This document shows, one piece after another, positions 1 through 8,620 of a stretch of DNA of 64,000 nucleotides. Below the pieces are notes generated by a model. That model was not told the origin of the DNA. It saw only the letters and a program-made list of their open reading frames with translations, and searched no databases. Made by a program: the position numbers and the translations under genes. Origin of the DNA: an uncultured Collinsella sp. (GTDB lineage Bacteria; Actinomycetota; Coriobacteriia; Coriobacteriales; Coriobacteriaceae); assembly GCA_900541055.1 (NCBI GenBank), contig UQHZ01000005.1, forward strand, positions 74,765-138,764. Reading direction: 5' to 3'. The number at the start of each line of letters is the position of its first letter. Within the stretch, counting starts at the first letter, position 1.

Positions 1-1
1 T

Positions 2-244
2 GAGCAGAACACGCTCAACAAGCTCTGCAACGGCATCACCACCATCAACGACTCCATCAAGGCGCTCGACGCCGTGCATCAGAAGGCCGAGGGCCTCGTT
101 GGCCAGGAGCAGGCCAACGTGTATGCACATGAGGTCGTCCCCGCTATGGATACGCTGCGCGCCGCCGTGGATGCCATGGAGGAGATCGTGGCAGCCGACT
201 ACTGGCCGGTCCCGACCTACGACGACATCCTGTTCTACGTGTAG
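2..244 (+). CDS. glnN: Type III glutamine synthetase, C-terminal fragment
   Basis: Only the last 80 codons are present; the gene starts before the window. The fragment is helical and ends in a motif like WPVPTYDDILFYV, which resembles the conserved C-terminus of the large dodecameric type III glutamine synthetases (ATP-dependent glutamate + ammonia to glutamine, cytosolic). The catalytic domain is off the edge, so the assignment rests on the tail alone. A strong intrinsic terminator lies about 30 bp after the stop, so this is the last gene of its transcript. Confidence 0.7.
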   Translation, partial: EQNTLNKLCNGITTINDSIKALDAVHQKAEGLVGQEQANVYAHEVVPAMDTLRAAVDAMEEIVAADYWPVPTYDDILFYV

Positions 245-275
245 GGCGTAACTGACATATCGTCACGGTATTGAG

Positions 276-307
276 CCGGGGTCCGCATCATGTGGGCCCC
301 GGTTTTT
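276..307 (+). terminator. Intrinsic terminator after glutamine synthetase
   Basis: A GC-rich stem (CCGGGG... / ...GGCCCCGG) with a loop of about 10 nt is followed by a run of five T. It sits 31 bp after the upstream stop codon, on the same strand. Confidence 0.85.
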
Positions 308-382
308 GTTTGCGAAGGACGCTTTGAAGCCCGTTTTGCACCTGATTCGCCCACGCAATAAGGGGGCGTGGACAAAAAACGT

Positions 383-571
383 CAAATATGAGTACTGTCA
401 CAAGTCCTGTAGCATTATTTATTTGCAAAATATGAAGTGTTACGCAACATATGTCCAAGTACTTAGCCGATAAACGTCTGCAATTTTTCCGCCGTAGGAC
501 GCCTGACGGCTAAATCGCCTTCTGAAGGCATGAAATCGCTGTAACTAAAATGGTAACAGTACTCATATTTG
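383..571. repeat. 189-bp segment bounded by 16-bp perfect inverted repeats
   Basis: CAAATATGAGTACTGT at 383-398 is the exact reverse complement of 556-571, and similarity continues a few bases outward. The interior is AT-richer than its surroundings and I see no convincing gene in it. The layout is that of a miniature inverted-repeat element or a large cruciform. There is no clear target-site duplication, so mobility is unproven. Confidence 0.5.
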
Positions 572-610
572 CCATTTTTTGCCCGCTGGCTTTGCGATGA
601 TGCCGGGGTC

Positions 611-897
611 CGCACCCTGTCGGGTTCGAATCCCGGCATATCGGTAGCAAAGAGCCCGTCACCGCGGGGGTAACGGGCTTCTAGTTTCAAATGGTGCCCC
701 CAGCGGGATGTCCGCGTGCGGCTGGCGCCGCCCGCTTCCGCTGCGTCGCTCCGCTCCTTGCGTGCTGCGCTGGAAAACGCTTGCGCGTTTCCTCAGCTTC
801 GCACCCTGTCGGGTTCGAATCCCGGCATATCGGTAGCAAAGAGCCCGCTACCGCGAGGGTAACGGGCTCTTCAATTCAAATGGTGCCCCCAGCGGGA
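611..897. repeat. Direct repeat (two ~98-bp copies) that includes the tRNA-Glu 3' end
   Basis: Bases 611-708 and 800-897 are near-identical. Each holds a T-arm-like hairpin (GGGTTCGAATCCC), a hairpin with the stem AGCCCG/CGGGCT, and the 3' terminal bases of the tRNA-Glu gene (TGGTGCCCCCAGCGGGA). Only the second copy continues into a full tRNA. The intervening ~90 bp is GC-rich, has a small hairpin near 770-790 and no gene. The arrangement resembles duplicated attachment-site ends left by an element that used the tRNA 3' end, but tandem duplication would give the same picture. Confidence 0.55.
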
Positions 898-957
898 TTC
901 GAACCCGCGATATCCACCTTGAAAGGGTGGCGTCCTTGGCCGCTAGACGATGGGGAC
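881..957 (-). tRNA. tRNA-Glu (anticodon UUC)
   Basis: Read on the minus strand this folds as a complete cloverleaf. The acceptor stem is GTCCCCA/TGGGGGC with one G-T pair, the anticodon arm CCACC-CTTTCAA-GGTGG carries the anticodon TTC, the T-arm is GCGGGTTCGAATCCCGC, and an encoded CCA occupies 881-883. It decodes glutamate GAA/GAG. A duplicate of its 3' end lies 190 bp further downstream. Confidence 0.95.
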
Positions 958-1055
958 AGCGGGAAAGAGTATAGCAGACTTTTTTGCCGGCGCGTATATC
1001 GTTGGCAAACTGGAAAACCACCACATAGGAGCTGGCTCTCTATCCCGATCTTCAA

Positions 1056-1195
1056 ACATCTCAATCTGTAACATCTGGGCGGGCAAATTGGCTCTATCTG
1101 TTACAGATCGAGACAAAAGGCAGACGTCGGGACGAACATCTCATTCTGTAACAGTAAGACGACTTTTAACGGTCTAGATGTTACAGATTGAGACA
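1056..1195. repeat. Four alternating 20-bp motifs phased exactly every 40 bp
   Basis: Copies of a motif close to TGTCTCAATCTGTAACAT start at 1056, 1096, 1136 and 1176, in alternating orientation, separated by unrelated spacers of 19-20 bp. Neighbouring copies can pair into hairpins. No cas gene is nearby and orientation alternates, so this is not a CRISPR array. It could be a protein-binding array or a repeated RNA hairpin between the tRNA and the murT-gatD terminator. Confidence 0.6.
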
Positions 1196-1212
1196 AACCG
1201 CTGGGATGGGTC

Positions 1213-1250
1213 AAAACCACCACAAAGGCGCCTGTCCCCTTTGTGGTGGT
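1213..1250 (-). terminator. Terminator of murT-gatD
   Basis: A perfect 13-bp stem (ACCACCACAAAGG at 1216-1228 pairing with 1238-1250) with a 9-nt loop lies just after the stop of the minus-strand gene. On that strand it is followed by TTTT. Confidence 0.8.
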
Positions 1251-1256
1251 GAGGTG

Positions 1257-3434
1257 CTAGGGGAGGAGCTTCATGGCGGCGTCGTGGGCGGCGTGCTCGT
1301 AGGTGTCGTCGAGGGGCTTGAGCGGCAGCAGGGCTGTGGCCTGCGCATCGTCGCGCCGCTCGAGGGCGTGCGCGATCAGCCAGTCGGCGAGCTCGGGGTT
1401 CTTGGGCAGTGCCGGTCCGTGTAGGTACGTGCCGATGACGCCCTTGTAGATCAGGCCCTCAAAGCCATCGTCGCCGTTGTTGCCGGTGCCCGTGACGACG
1501 GACGTTCCGAGCGGCGTGGCCTCGGCGTCCAAAAGCGTGCGACCTCCATGGTTCTCGAATCCCACAAAGGGCTCAGGTGCCAGATCGGTTTTGACGGCTA
1601 CGTTGCCGATCAGGCGATCGGAGCCACGTACGGTTTCGGCGGCAATGACGCCCAGGCCCTCGATGCGATCGTCGCCCATGTAGTACGAACGGCCGAGCAG
1701 CTGATAGCTGCCACAGATGGCGAGCAACGAGCCGCTGTCCTCAACATAGGATGCGACCTTGTCTTTTTGGGCGAGCAGCTCGTGTGCCACGGCTAGCTGG
1801 TCGCGGTCGGAGCCGCCACCCATCATGACGATATCGGCATCGGTGAGATCGAGTGACTCGCCCATGCGGACCTCGTCCACGCGAACGGGGATGCCGCGCC
1901 AGGCGCAGCGACGCTCGAGGGCGATAACGTTGCCGCCGTCGCCGTAGAGGTTGAGGGCATCGGGGTACAGGTAGACGATGCGCAGCGGGCGCGAAAGCTC
2001 GACTGGCGCGATGCCGACGGGGACGGCACTGCCATCGGCACACGTTGCAGCGCGGGCAGCAACCGTGGCTGCATCGGCACCCTTCAGCCCATCGAGTTCT
2101 TTGACCAGCGGCGGGAAGGCCGTGTAGTTGGCGACGGCATAGAAAGTGTCGCCTGCGGCTTCATCCGCAACGGCGCCAATTGCCTGCGCGACGTCCGAGA
2201 TAATCGCGGCATCGATGCCGGCGTACTTGAGGCGTACCTGCATGTCGTGCGCACGCGTGCCTCCGGCAAAGGCGACAAGACCCGGTGTGTCGGCGATACG
2301 CTCGAAGTCGACGTCGTAGATCCACGAGACATCGTGGCCGTCGGCGTCGTTGTCGTTCAGGAAGAAGGCGCAGAGCCTGCCGCCTGCCGTTTTAATGGAC
2401 TGGATCTGGCGATCGAAGCCCACGGGATTTTTGGCCAGGTTTGCCTCGACGGTACGGCCGGCGATCTCCCAGCGGCCCATACGTCCGCCGGCGGGGACGT
2501 AGGCATCGAGCGTAGGCTGTAGAAACGCCGTGTCCACGCCCAACTCGCGTGCGGCAAAGAAGGCGGCGGCAACGTTATAGACCATGTACAGACCGTTGTA
2601 GCGTGTGGCGATGTGTACGGCAGCCGCGTCGGGCGCAGATCCAAAGACCAGGTCGAAGCCGTAGCCGTCGCAGCCGAGCTTCACGCCCGTCACACGGCGG
2701 ACCAGTGCGGGGCGTGCCCAACCGCACGAGGGGCAATGGTATGCGCCAAGCTGGCCGTATTGCACGTAGTCGTACTCCAACGGGGCGTTGCACTGCGAGC
2801 AAAAGCGCGAGTCGCTAATGCGGTCGGACTCGGTGTCGGTGGCGCCGTCGATGCCAAAGGCAATACTCGCATTGGGAACGCGCGCGGCAATCGAGGCGCA
2901 CAGCGGGTCGTCGGCGTTGTAGATGAGCGTCGTTGCCGGCGAAAGCTCCAACGCGTGGGCGATGACCTCCTGGGTGTGATCGATCTCGCCATAGCGATCT
3001 AGCTGGTCGCGGAACAGGTTGAGCAGCACAAAGTACGTCGGCTTGAGCTTGGGCAGAACGCGTACGGTGTAAAGCTCATCGCACTCAAAAACGCCCACGC
3101 GCTTGCCGCTGCTGGTGTGTTTAAGGCCGCCGCGGGCCTCGAGCAGAGCACCTACCACACCAGGCTCCATATTGTTGCCGGCACGGTTGCACACCACGGC
3201 AGCACCGCTGGCAGCAACGGCGTCGGCGATGAGGTTGGAAGTGGTGGTCTTGCCATTAGTACCCGTAATCACCACGCTGCGGTCGACAAGGCCAGCGAGG
3301 TCGCTCAGCAACTCGGGGTCGATCTTCATGGCGATGCGGCCGGGGAGTACGCCGCCCTGGCGCTTAAGGACGGAGCGCAGCCCCCAGCGAGCGATATCGC
3401 TCGAGGTGCAGGCAAGAGATGAGCGGAGGTTCAT
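1257..3434 (-). CDS. murT/gatD: Fused lipid II isoglutaminyl synthase (MurT-GatD in one chain)
   Basis: The 725-residue protein joins both subunits of the enzyme that amidates D-glutamate in lipid II. The N-terminal half is Mur-ligase-like, with a nucleotide-binding loop TGTNGKTT (58-65), a four-Cys ribbon (CSQC...CPSC, about 210-240) typical of MurT, and a DUF1727-type region after it. From about residue 485 it is a class I glutamine amidotransferase like GatD, with the nucleophile in AICGSYQ (Cys574) and a later His in TYLHG (His672). MurT and GatD are usually separate adjacent genes. Here there is no internal stop or start signal, so ammonia would pass between domains of one polypeptide. 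It is a cytoplasmic-face cell-wall enzyme followed by its own terminator. Confidence 0.9.
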   Translation of the reverse strand: MNLRSSLACTSSDIARWGLRSVLKRQGGVLPGRIAMKIDPELLSDLAGLVDRSVVITGTNGKTTTSNLIADAVAASGAAVVCNRAGNNMEPGVVGALLEARGGLKHTSSGKRVGVFECDELYTVRVLPKLKPTYFVLLNLFRDQLDRYGEIDHTQEVIAHALELSPATTLIYNADDPLCASIAARVPNASIAFGIDGATDTESDRISDSRFCSQCNAPLEYDYVQYGQLGAYHCPSCGWARPALVRRVTGVKLGCDGYGFDLVFGSAPDAAAVHIATRYNGLYMVYNVAAAFFAARELGVDTAFLQPTLDAYVPAGGRMGRWEIAGRTVEANLAKNPVGFDRQIQSIKTAGGRLCAFFLNDNDADGHDVSWIYDVDFERIADTPGLVAFAGGTRAHDMQVRLKYAGIDAAIISDVAQAIGAVADEAAGDTFYAVANYTAFPPLVKELDGLKGADAATVAARAATCADGSAVPVGIAPVELSRPLRIVYLYPDALNLYGDGGNVIALERRCAWRGIPVRVDEVRMGESLDLTDADIVMMGGGSDRDQLAVAHELLAQKDKVASYVEDSGSLLAICGSYQLLGRSYYMGDDRIEGLGVIAAETVRGSDRLIGNVAVKTDLAPEPFVGFENHGGRTLLDAEATPLGTSVVTGTGNNGDDGFEGLIYKGVIGTYLHGPALPKNPELADWLIAHALERRDDAQATALLPLKPLDDTYEHAAHDAAMKLLP

Positions 3435-3479
3435 GAAACCGTTCCTAACGTAAACGACATGGTCGGGTCGAGTGCGTCA

Positions 3480-4523
3480 CTAAAATCCGTAGCGGCGCGC
3501 AAATTCCTGGGCAAGCTGCGATACATCTTCGCAGGCGTTGGCCCAGGGGGCAAAGTCGGGAGTGTCCGAGATAATACCGTCCGCTTCCCAAACGGCCTGG
3601 TGCGAAAGATCCCAGGGATCGTGTGGCTCGGGCCGGCAGGGAAGGTACGGTGTCTGGTACATGGGGTTCAGTAAGAAGAACGCGCCACCCTCGCAGCGGT
3701 TGGCGAACTCACGCAGCGCGCGTGTCGCCGGGCGCATCTTGTTTGTTTTGAACAGCAGAATCGTGCGGGCGAGCAGATACCAAGGAGAGTTCTCGAGGGC
3801 ATCGGCCCCCATCTGCTCCTCGAGCTGGTGGGCCAGGGCAAAAAAGCCGTCCTCGTCTTCCAAGCGAGCGAGGGCGAGTAACACGGTGCCTGCCGCTCGG
3901 GTGGGATAGCCTTCCGCCTTAAGAACACGGCGAGAATAGTTGACGGCAGCACGGTAGCGGGCGCTCGCCATGCACAGCTGCGAGATGGCCTCGAGTGTGT
4001 GAAGCCACCCGATAAGCGCCGGCTCGCTCACGGTGAGCTCTGCCGCCGTCACGCCGTCCGTCAAAACTTTGTTGGCCCAGTAGTGCGGGGCCTCCATATC
4101 GAACCCGGGCACGCTTTGCTGCAGGTAATCGGCCGTGGTTGCCTCGAGCTTCATCAGGTCGCCCAGGCAGGCGTCAACGGGTGTGTCGGCCAGGATGATG
4201 GCGAGCAGCTGCGCGTCGACGGTCAGTGCGTCGACGCGGACAATCTTGAGCAGCTCATCGCGCATGTCGTCGAACAGGCGATTGCGCGTCTGCTCAAACT
4301 CCTCGTCGCTGCCCATATCTTCGATGCGATGGAGCTCGTCGAGCAGGTGGCGATGAACACCGGCATAGGACAGCAGCGCCTGGGCATGCTCGGACTGCGC
4401 GTACTTTTGGGGATTCGCACTAATGTCGTTATGGACAAGCTCGCGTGCTGCATCGGTGAGCTCGGGGTGCGACGCCAGATAGGTGCGCTCCAGGTAGGCG
4501 GGGATGTAGACGCTCGGATCCAT
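3480..4523 (-). CDS. Uncharacterised helical-repeat protein
   Basis: I do not recognise a family for this 347-residue soluble protein. It is rich in Leu/Ala helices, with segments such as YRAAVNYSRRVLKAEG that resemble TPR-like helical pairs, and has no signal peptide or membrane segment. Its ATG overlaps the stop of the upstream gene (TAATG), so the two are translationally coupled and probably work together. It ends 46 bp before the start of murT-gatD, without an obvious strong terminator between, so it could share a transcript with the cell-wall gene. No catalytic motif is visible; a scaffold or regulatory role would be a guess. Confidence 0.6.
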   Translation of the reverse strand: MDPSVYIPAYLERTYLASHPELTDAARELVHNDISANPQKYAQSEHAQALLSYAGVHRHLLDELHRIEDMGSDEEFEQTRNRLFDDMRDELLKIVRVDALTVDAQLLAIILADTPVDACLGDLMKLEATTADYLQQSVPGFDMEAPHYWANKVLTDGVTAAELTVSEPALIGWLHTLEAISQLCMASARYRAAVNYSRRVLKAEGYPTRAAGTVLLALARLEDEDGFFALAHQLEEQMGADALENSPWYLLARTILLFKTNKMRPATRALREFANRCEGGAFFLLNPMYQTPYLPCRPEPHDPWDLSHQAVWEADGIISDTPDFAPWANACEDVSQLAQEFARRYGF

Positions 4524-5599
4524 TAGAGGTCTCCTCCCTTAAATGGAAGCCCCTGCTCGGCTGCGCGCAGGATGCGCTCGTCGATTTGGGAGCGCACGAT
4601 GTCGTTGGTGGCGACCCAGGCGGCAAAGCTGGCGTTGTCGGGGGCGCCCAGGCCCTCCTGCAGTACCGGCGTCGCCTCGGACAGCGCAAGGACAAGCTCG
4701 TCGGTGGAGCCCACACCCACGTTGACGCGGGCATAGACGCCATCGGGAAACTCGGTTTGGAAGTAGAGTGCCTCGGCTGCGTGCGGACACGAGCGCACAA
4801 GGATACGCAGGTAGTGCTCGGCGCCCTCGTAGTCCAGTTCGCGCCAAGCCGTGCTCATCAGCGCGATGAGCGTCCACGGGTCCAAGTCGCGCTCCGCATC
4901 TTTGGGGCGGCGGCGCAGTGGGGTATTCGCGAGGTACGGCACGGAGTGTGCGGAGCGAAAGCGCTTGAGCTCCTCGGCGGGGTATTCGAGCTTTGCCATG
5001 GCGAGCATCGCGGTGTGGCGGACACCGGCGGGGTCGTTGGGCGCAAAGTCCAAGCTGCGATTCGCGGCTTCGAGCGACATGCGATAGCGGCCGCTAATGA
5101 GGGCGCGCGATGCCAAGGCGGCAAGCCAGCGCAGATAGGGGCGGCGCGTAAGGTCGCCTGCGGCCTCGCGCTCGTAGGGGTCCTGGGCCGAGGCGATTTT
5201 GAGCGCTAGGTCGTGCTCGACCTCATCGCACTTGGATACCAGGTACTGTACGTATTCCTCGTTGGATTCGGCGGTGAGTGCCGTCAGCATGCGCTGAGCG
5301 TCCCAGTTGGCCGGATCGAGTGCGGCCGCCTCGCGGAGCATGTTCTCGGCAGCTGTCTCTTCTTGCTCTGCCTGGGTATCGTCAGGGATAAAGGGAATGC
5401 GGTAGTCGACAGCCTCGACCACCTTGGCAATGAGGTGCCCGGCGCGGTCGCGGTCGTGCACGATGAGCGGTGCGGGGTTGCGGGTGAATTGTTCCATCAG
5501 ACGCTCTACGGCGGCAGCGTCGGTGAGCGGGATATTGTCGCGGCGCAAGGCCTCAAGAACGAGGCGATGGCAATCCTCTTGAATGGGATCGAATGCCAT
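4523..5599 (-). CDS. Uncharacterised TPR-like protein, coupled to the next gene
   Basis: The start was chosen at the ATG of MAFDPIQED because AAAGGAGG stands just upstream; a longer reading would bury this ribosome site. The protein of about 358 residues is acidic and helical, with segments (YRMSLEAANRSLDFAPND, EGAEHYLRILVRSCPHAAEA) that look like TPR hairpins. No enzyme motif, signal peptide or membrane helix is seen. The final codon overlaps the start of the downstream unknown gene. I cannot name a function. Confidence 0.6.
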   Translation of the reverse strand: MAFDPIQEDCHRLVLEALRRDNIPLTDAAAVERLMEQFTRNPAPLIVHDRDRAGHLIAKVVEAVDYRIPFIPDDTQAEQEETAAENMLREAAALDPANWDAQRMLTALTAESNEEYVQYLVSKCDEVEHDLALKIASAQDPYEREAAGDLTRRPYLRWLAALASRALISGRYRMSLEAANRSLDFAPNDPAGVRHTAMLAMAKLEYPAEELKRFRSAHSVPYLANTPLRRRPKDAERDLDPWTLIALMSTAWRELDYEGAEHYLRILVRSCPHAAEALYFQTEFPDGVYARVNVGVGSTDELVLALSEATPVLQEGLGAPDNASFAAWVATNDIVRSQIDERILRAAEQGLPFKGGDL

Positions 5600-6087
5600 G
5601 GGGCCTCCTTTGCTGCGGTTAGGGTTCAAATGTTTCTATATAAGGTTCTAGTTTACCCGCATGTGGCACACCGGGGGTGCCGCACTTGGACTTGCACCTT
5701 TGCACCACGAAGACGGATGTCGCACAAATGTCGGCACCTTGGACGACCGAGTGGTATCACGGTGCCGCAAACGGTCGATTTTTGCCGGCGAACGGTGCAT
5801 ATTTTGGAGGGGCACCGTCCTGCCCAGGATATGTAGTCAACCTTGATAAAACGTTTGCCCAGCTTGGGAGTATGAATGCCGCACAAGGGTCTTCAGGGAT
5901 AGAAAAAACGTTTCATCATTGGCGGCTTTAGGTGAATAACTGACCAACCAGAACGGTAAAATAGTGTTTGTCTGAGCGTTGAGACGTTTAGACATCGCGC
6001 ATTGTCATCGCCGGCAACGCGCAAACCGGTCCTAACGGAGCCAATTGGGTGCTCCGTTATATACGCAAGTCTAAGAGGGGCTTGTTT
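5600..6087. promoter_or_regulatory. Divergent intergenic region with two AAAACGTTT motifs
   Basis: This ~490-bp gap separates the minus-strand unknown pair from the plus-strand alcohol dehydrogenase. AAAACGTTT occurs at 5848-5856 and AAACGTTT, inside an A-rich run, at 5906-5913. Such short AT-flanked palindromes with a central CG resemble LacI/CcpA-family operators. The rest holds only short unsupported reading frames. Which regulator binds is unknown. Confidence 0.35.
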
Positions 6088-6099
6088 AGGAGGCACAGT

Positions 6100-7323
6100 A
6101 TGGGACGTTTTACCAATCCTCGCGATCTGTACTTTGGTGAGGGCGCTCGCCACGAGGTGAAGAACCTCAAGGGCAAGAAGGCCATCATCGTTTCTGGCGG
6201 CAGCTCTATGCGCCGCGGCGGGTTCCTGCAGGACGTCGAGGCCGACCTCAAAGAGGGCGGCTTCGAGGTCAAGCTGTTCGAGGGCGTCGAGTCCGATCCG
6301 TCCATCGAGACGGTCATGAAGGGCGCCGAGGCCATGCGCGAGTTCGAGCCCGACTGGATTATCGCCATCGGCGGCGGCTCGCCCATCGATGCCGCTAAGG
6401 CCATGTGGGTCTTCTACGAGTATCCCGAGGAGTCCTTCGATAACATCATCCAGCCGTTCAGCTTCCCCGAGCTGCGTCAGAAGGCTCACTTCTGCGCCAT
6501 CTCCTCTACCTCCGGTACCGCTACCGAGGTCACTGCCTTCTCCGTCATCACCGACTACGCCAAGGGCATCAAGTACCCGCTGGCCGACTTCAACATCACC
6601 CCTGATGTCGCCATCGTCGACCCCGAGCTCACCTACACCATGCCCGCCAAGCTGTGCGCTCACACCGGCATGGACGCTCTGACCCACTGCATGGAGGCCT
6701 ACGTTTCCACCTGCGCCTCTATGTTCACCGATGCCAACGCTCTGCACGGCATCCGCGAGATCGTCGAGTGGCTGCCCAAGTCCTATGCTGGCGACCATGA
6801 GGCCCGTCAGCACATGCACGAGGCTCAGTGCATCGCCGGTATCGCCTTCTCCTCGGGCCTGCTCGGCATCGTTCACTCCATGGCTCACAAGACCGGTGCT
6901 GCCTTCGAGAACGGCCACATCATCCACGGTGCTGCTAACGCCATGTACCTGGGCAAGGTCATCCAGTGGAACTCCAAGGATCCCCGTGCTGCCGAGCGTT
7001 ACGCTTACGTGGCCAAGGAGATCCTGCACCTTCCCGGCGAGACCAACGAGGAGCTCATCGCTGCACTCGTCCAGAAGATTCGCGACCTCAACGACCAGCT
7101 CGACATTCCGCAGTCCATCAAGGATTACGCGAATGGTGGCGTGAAGGTCGACGCCGAGAACCCGCAGATGGTTTCCGAGGAGGAGTTCCTCGCCAAGCTG
7201 CCCGAGATCGCCGCGAACGCCGAGCAGGACGCTTGCACGCCCGAGAACCCGCGTGAGACCAAGGCTGCCGACTTCGAGAAGATCCTCAAGGCCTGCTACT
7301 ACGACACCGACATCGATTTCTAA
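6100..7323 (+). CDS. Iron-containing alcohol dehydrogenase
   Basis: The start is placed at MGRFTNPRD because AGGAGG lies 7 nt upstream; an in-frame upstream extension has no such site. The 407-residue protein has the group III (iron-type) dehydrogenase layout: an N-terminal dinucleotide-binding half with IGGGSPIDAAK, then SSTSGTATEVT, and a C-terminal metal-binding half with HTGMDALTHCMEAY, HSMAHKTG and NGHIIHG supplying the metal ligands. It probably reduces aldehydes or ketones to alcohols (butanol- or 1,3-propanediol-dehydrogenase type) for NAD(P)H disposal during fermentation. A strong terminator follows. The exact substrate cannot be told from sequence. Confidence 0.9.
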   Translation: MGRFTNPRDLYFGEGARHEVKNLKGKKAIIVSGGSSMRRGGFLQDVEADLKEGGFEVKLFEGVESDPSIETVMKGAEAMREFEPDWIIAIGGGSPIDAAKAMWVFYEYPEESFDNIIQPFSFPELRQKAHFCAISSTSGTATEVTAFSVITDYAKGIKYPLADFNITPDVAIVDPELTYTMPAKLCAHTGMDALTHCMEAYVSTCASMFTDANALHGIREIVEWLPKSYAGDHEARQHMHEAQCIAGIAFSSGLLGIVHSMAHKTGAAFENGHIIHGAANAMYLGKVIQWNSKDPRAAERYAYVAKEILHLPGETNEELIAALVQKIRDLNDQLDIPQSIKDYANGGVKVDAENPQMVSEEEFLAKLPEIAANAEQDACTPENPRETKAADFEKILKACYYDTDIDF

Positions 7324-7345
7324 TCGACTCTTGTTATCGTAACGA

Positions 7346-7387
7346 GGGGCTCCGCACGTATCTGTACGGAGCCCCTTTCTTTTTTCT
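7346..7387 (+). terminator. Intrinsic terminator after alcohol dehydrogenase
   Basis: The stem GGGGCTCCG / CGGAGCCCC (7346-7354 with 7367-7375) is followed by a T-rich tract. Confidence 0.9.
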
Positions 7388-7406
7388 TTTAGAGAATGGG
7401 ATAGTT

Positions 7407-8507
7407 ATGGCTGCAATTTTCAATAGCCCCAGCAAGTACATCCAGGGTCCGGACGAGCTCGCCAAGCTCGGCTCTTACGTTGAGCCGCTCGGCGCTAAGG
7501 CCCTCGTCATCGTGACGCCTTCGGGCAAGAAGCGCGTCGGTGCCAAGATCGAGGGCGGTTTTACCGAGGCTAAGGCCGAGCTGCTGTTTGAGGACTTTAA
7601 CGGCGAGTGCTCCAAGGGCGAGGTCGATCGCCTGGTTGCGCTCGCTCGCGACAACGGTTGCGACATCATCGTCGGCGTCGGTGGCGGCAAGATCCTCGAC
7701 ACCGCGAAGGCCGTCGCCTATTACCTGGAGTCCCCGGTTATCATTTGCCCCACCATTGCTTCGACCGATGCCCCGTGTTCGGCGCTTTCGGTGCTCTATA
7801 CCGATGACGGCCAGTTCGACAAATACCTCTTCCTTAAGGCAAACCCCAATATCGTCCTTATGGATACGACGGTTATCGCGGCGAGCCCGGTGCGCCTGAC
7901 GGTTTCCGGTATGGGCGATGCGCTCGCAACCTATTTCGAGGCTCAGGCGACGCACGATGCCGACGGCGGCACCTGCGCCGGCGGCAAGGGCGGCATGGCC
8001 GGCCTGGCGCTCGCCAAGCTCTGCTACGAGACGCTTATGGCCGATGGCGTCAAGGCCAAGGTTGCGCTGGAGAAGGGCGCGCTCACGCCTGCCGTCGAGC
8101 ACATCATCGAGGCCAATACGCTGCTTTCGGGCATTGGCTTTGAGAGCTCGGGCCTTGCTGCCGCTCATGCCATCCACAATGGCCTGACGATGCTGCCCGA
8201 GTGCCACAGCATGTATCACGGCGAGAAGGTCGCCTTCGGCACCATCGTCCAGCTGGTACTCGAGGATGCCCCGACCGAGAAGCTCGAGGAAGTCTTGGGC
8301 TTCTGCATTGAGCTTGGCCTGCCGGTCACGATGAAGGAACTTGGCGTTGCCGAGCTTACGCGCGAGCAGGCCATGATTGTTGCCGAGGCCGCCTGCGCAC
8401 CCGATGACACCATGTGCAACATGCCCTTTGAGGTGACGCCCGAGATGGTCGCAAACGCCATCCTGGGTGCCGACGCGCTGGGCCACTACTATCTCATGGA
8501 TGAGTAA
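7407..8507 (+). CDS. gldA: Glycerol dehydrogenase
   Basis: This 366-residue protein matches the GldA family in length and motifs. VGVGGGKILDTAKAVAYY binds NAD, CPTIASTDAPCSALSVLY lies at the domain junction, and the metal site is formed by SGMGDALATYFEA and the two His segments AAHAIHNG and MYHGEKVAFG. It interconverts glycerol and dihydroxyacetone with NAD(H) in the cytosol. It stands alone between two terminators, but next to another metal-dependent alcohol dehydrogenase and a degraded paralogue, so this is a small polyol/alcohol redox cluster. Confidence 0.93.
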   Translation: MAAIFNSPSKYIQGPDELAKLGSYVEPLGAKALVIVTPSGKKRVGAKIEGGFTEAKAELLFEDFNGECSKGEVDRLVALARDNGCDIIVGVGGGKILDTAKAVAYYLESPVIICPTIASTDAPCSALSVLYTDDGQFDKYLFLKANPNIVLMDTTVIAASPVRLTVSGMGDALATYFEAQATHDADGGTCAGGKGGMAGLALAKLCYETLMADGVKAKVALEKGALTPAVEHIIEANTLLSGIGFESSGLAAAHAIHNGLTMLPECHSMYHGEKVAFGTIVQLVLEDAPTEKLEEVLGFCIELGLPVTMKELGVAELTREQAMIVAEAACAPDDTMCNMPFEVTPEMVANAILGADALGHYYLMDE

Positions 8508-8520
8508 ATCAAGCTAAGGA

Positions 8521-8556
8521 AGGGGCAAAGCCAACAGATGGCTTTGCCCCTTTTTG
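8521..8556 (+). terminator. Intrinsic terminator after gldA
   Basis: The stem AGGGGCAAAGCC / GGCTTTGCCCCT (8521-8532 with 8540-8551) is followed by five T. Confidence 0.9.
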
Positions 8557-8620
8557 CTATGGTGCAAAGGGGCAAGGTTACTTTGCACCAATCGTTGTTT
8601 GATGAAGGGCGGATTCTCGT

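Noticed and set aside
600..700. A second tRNA or tmRNA gene
   Set aside because: A T-arm-like hairpin is present, but no matching acceptor or anticodon arm could be folded around it.
691..1071. 126-codon frame over the tRNA-Glu gene
   Set aside because: It reads through a tRNA and repeats in antisense, so it is not a protein gene.
1056..1195. CRISPR array
   Set aside because: Repeats alternate in orientation, are only four and imperfect, and no cas genes are present.
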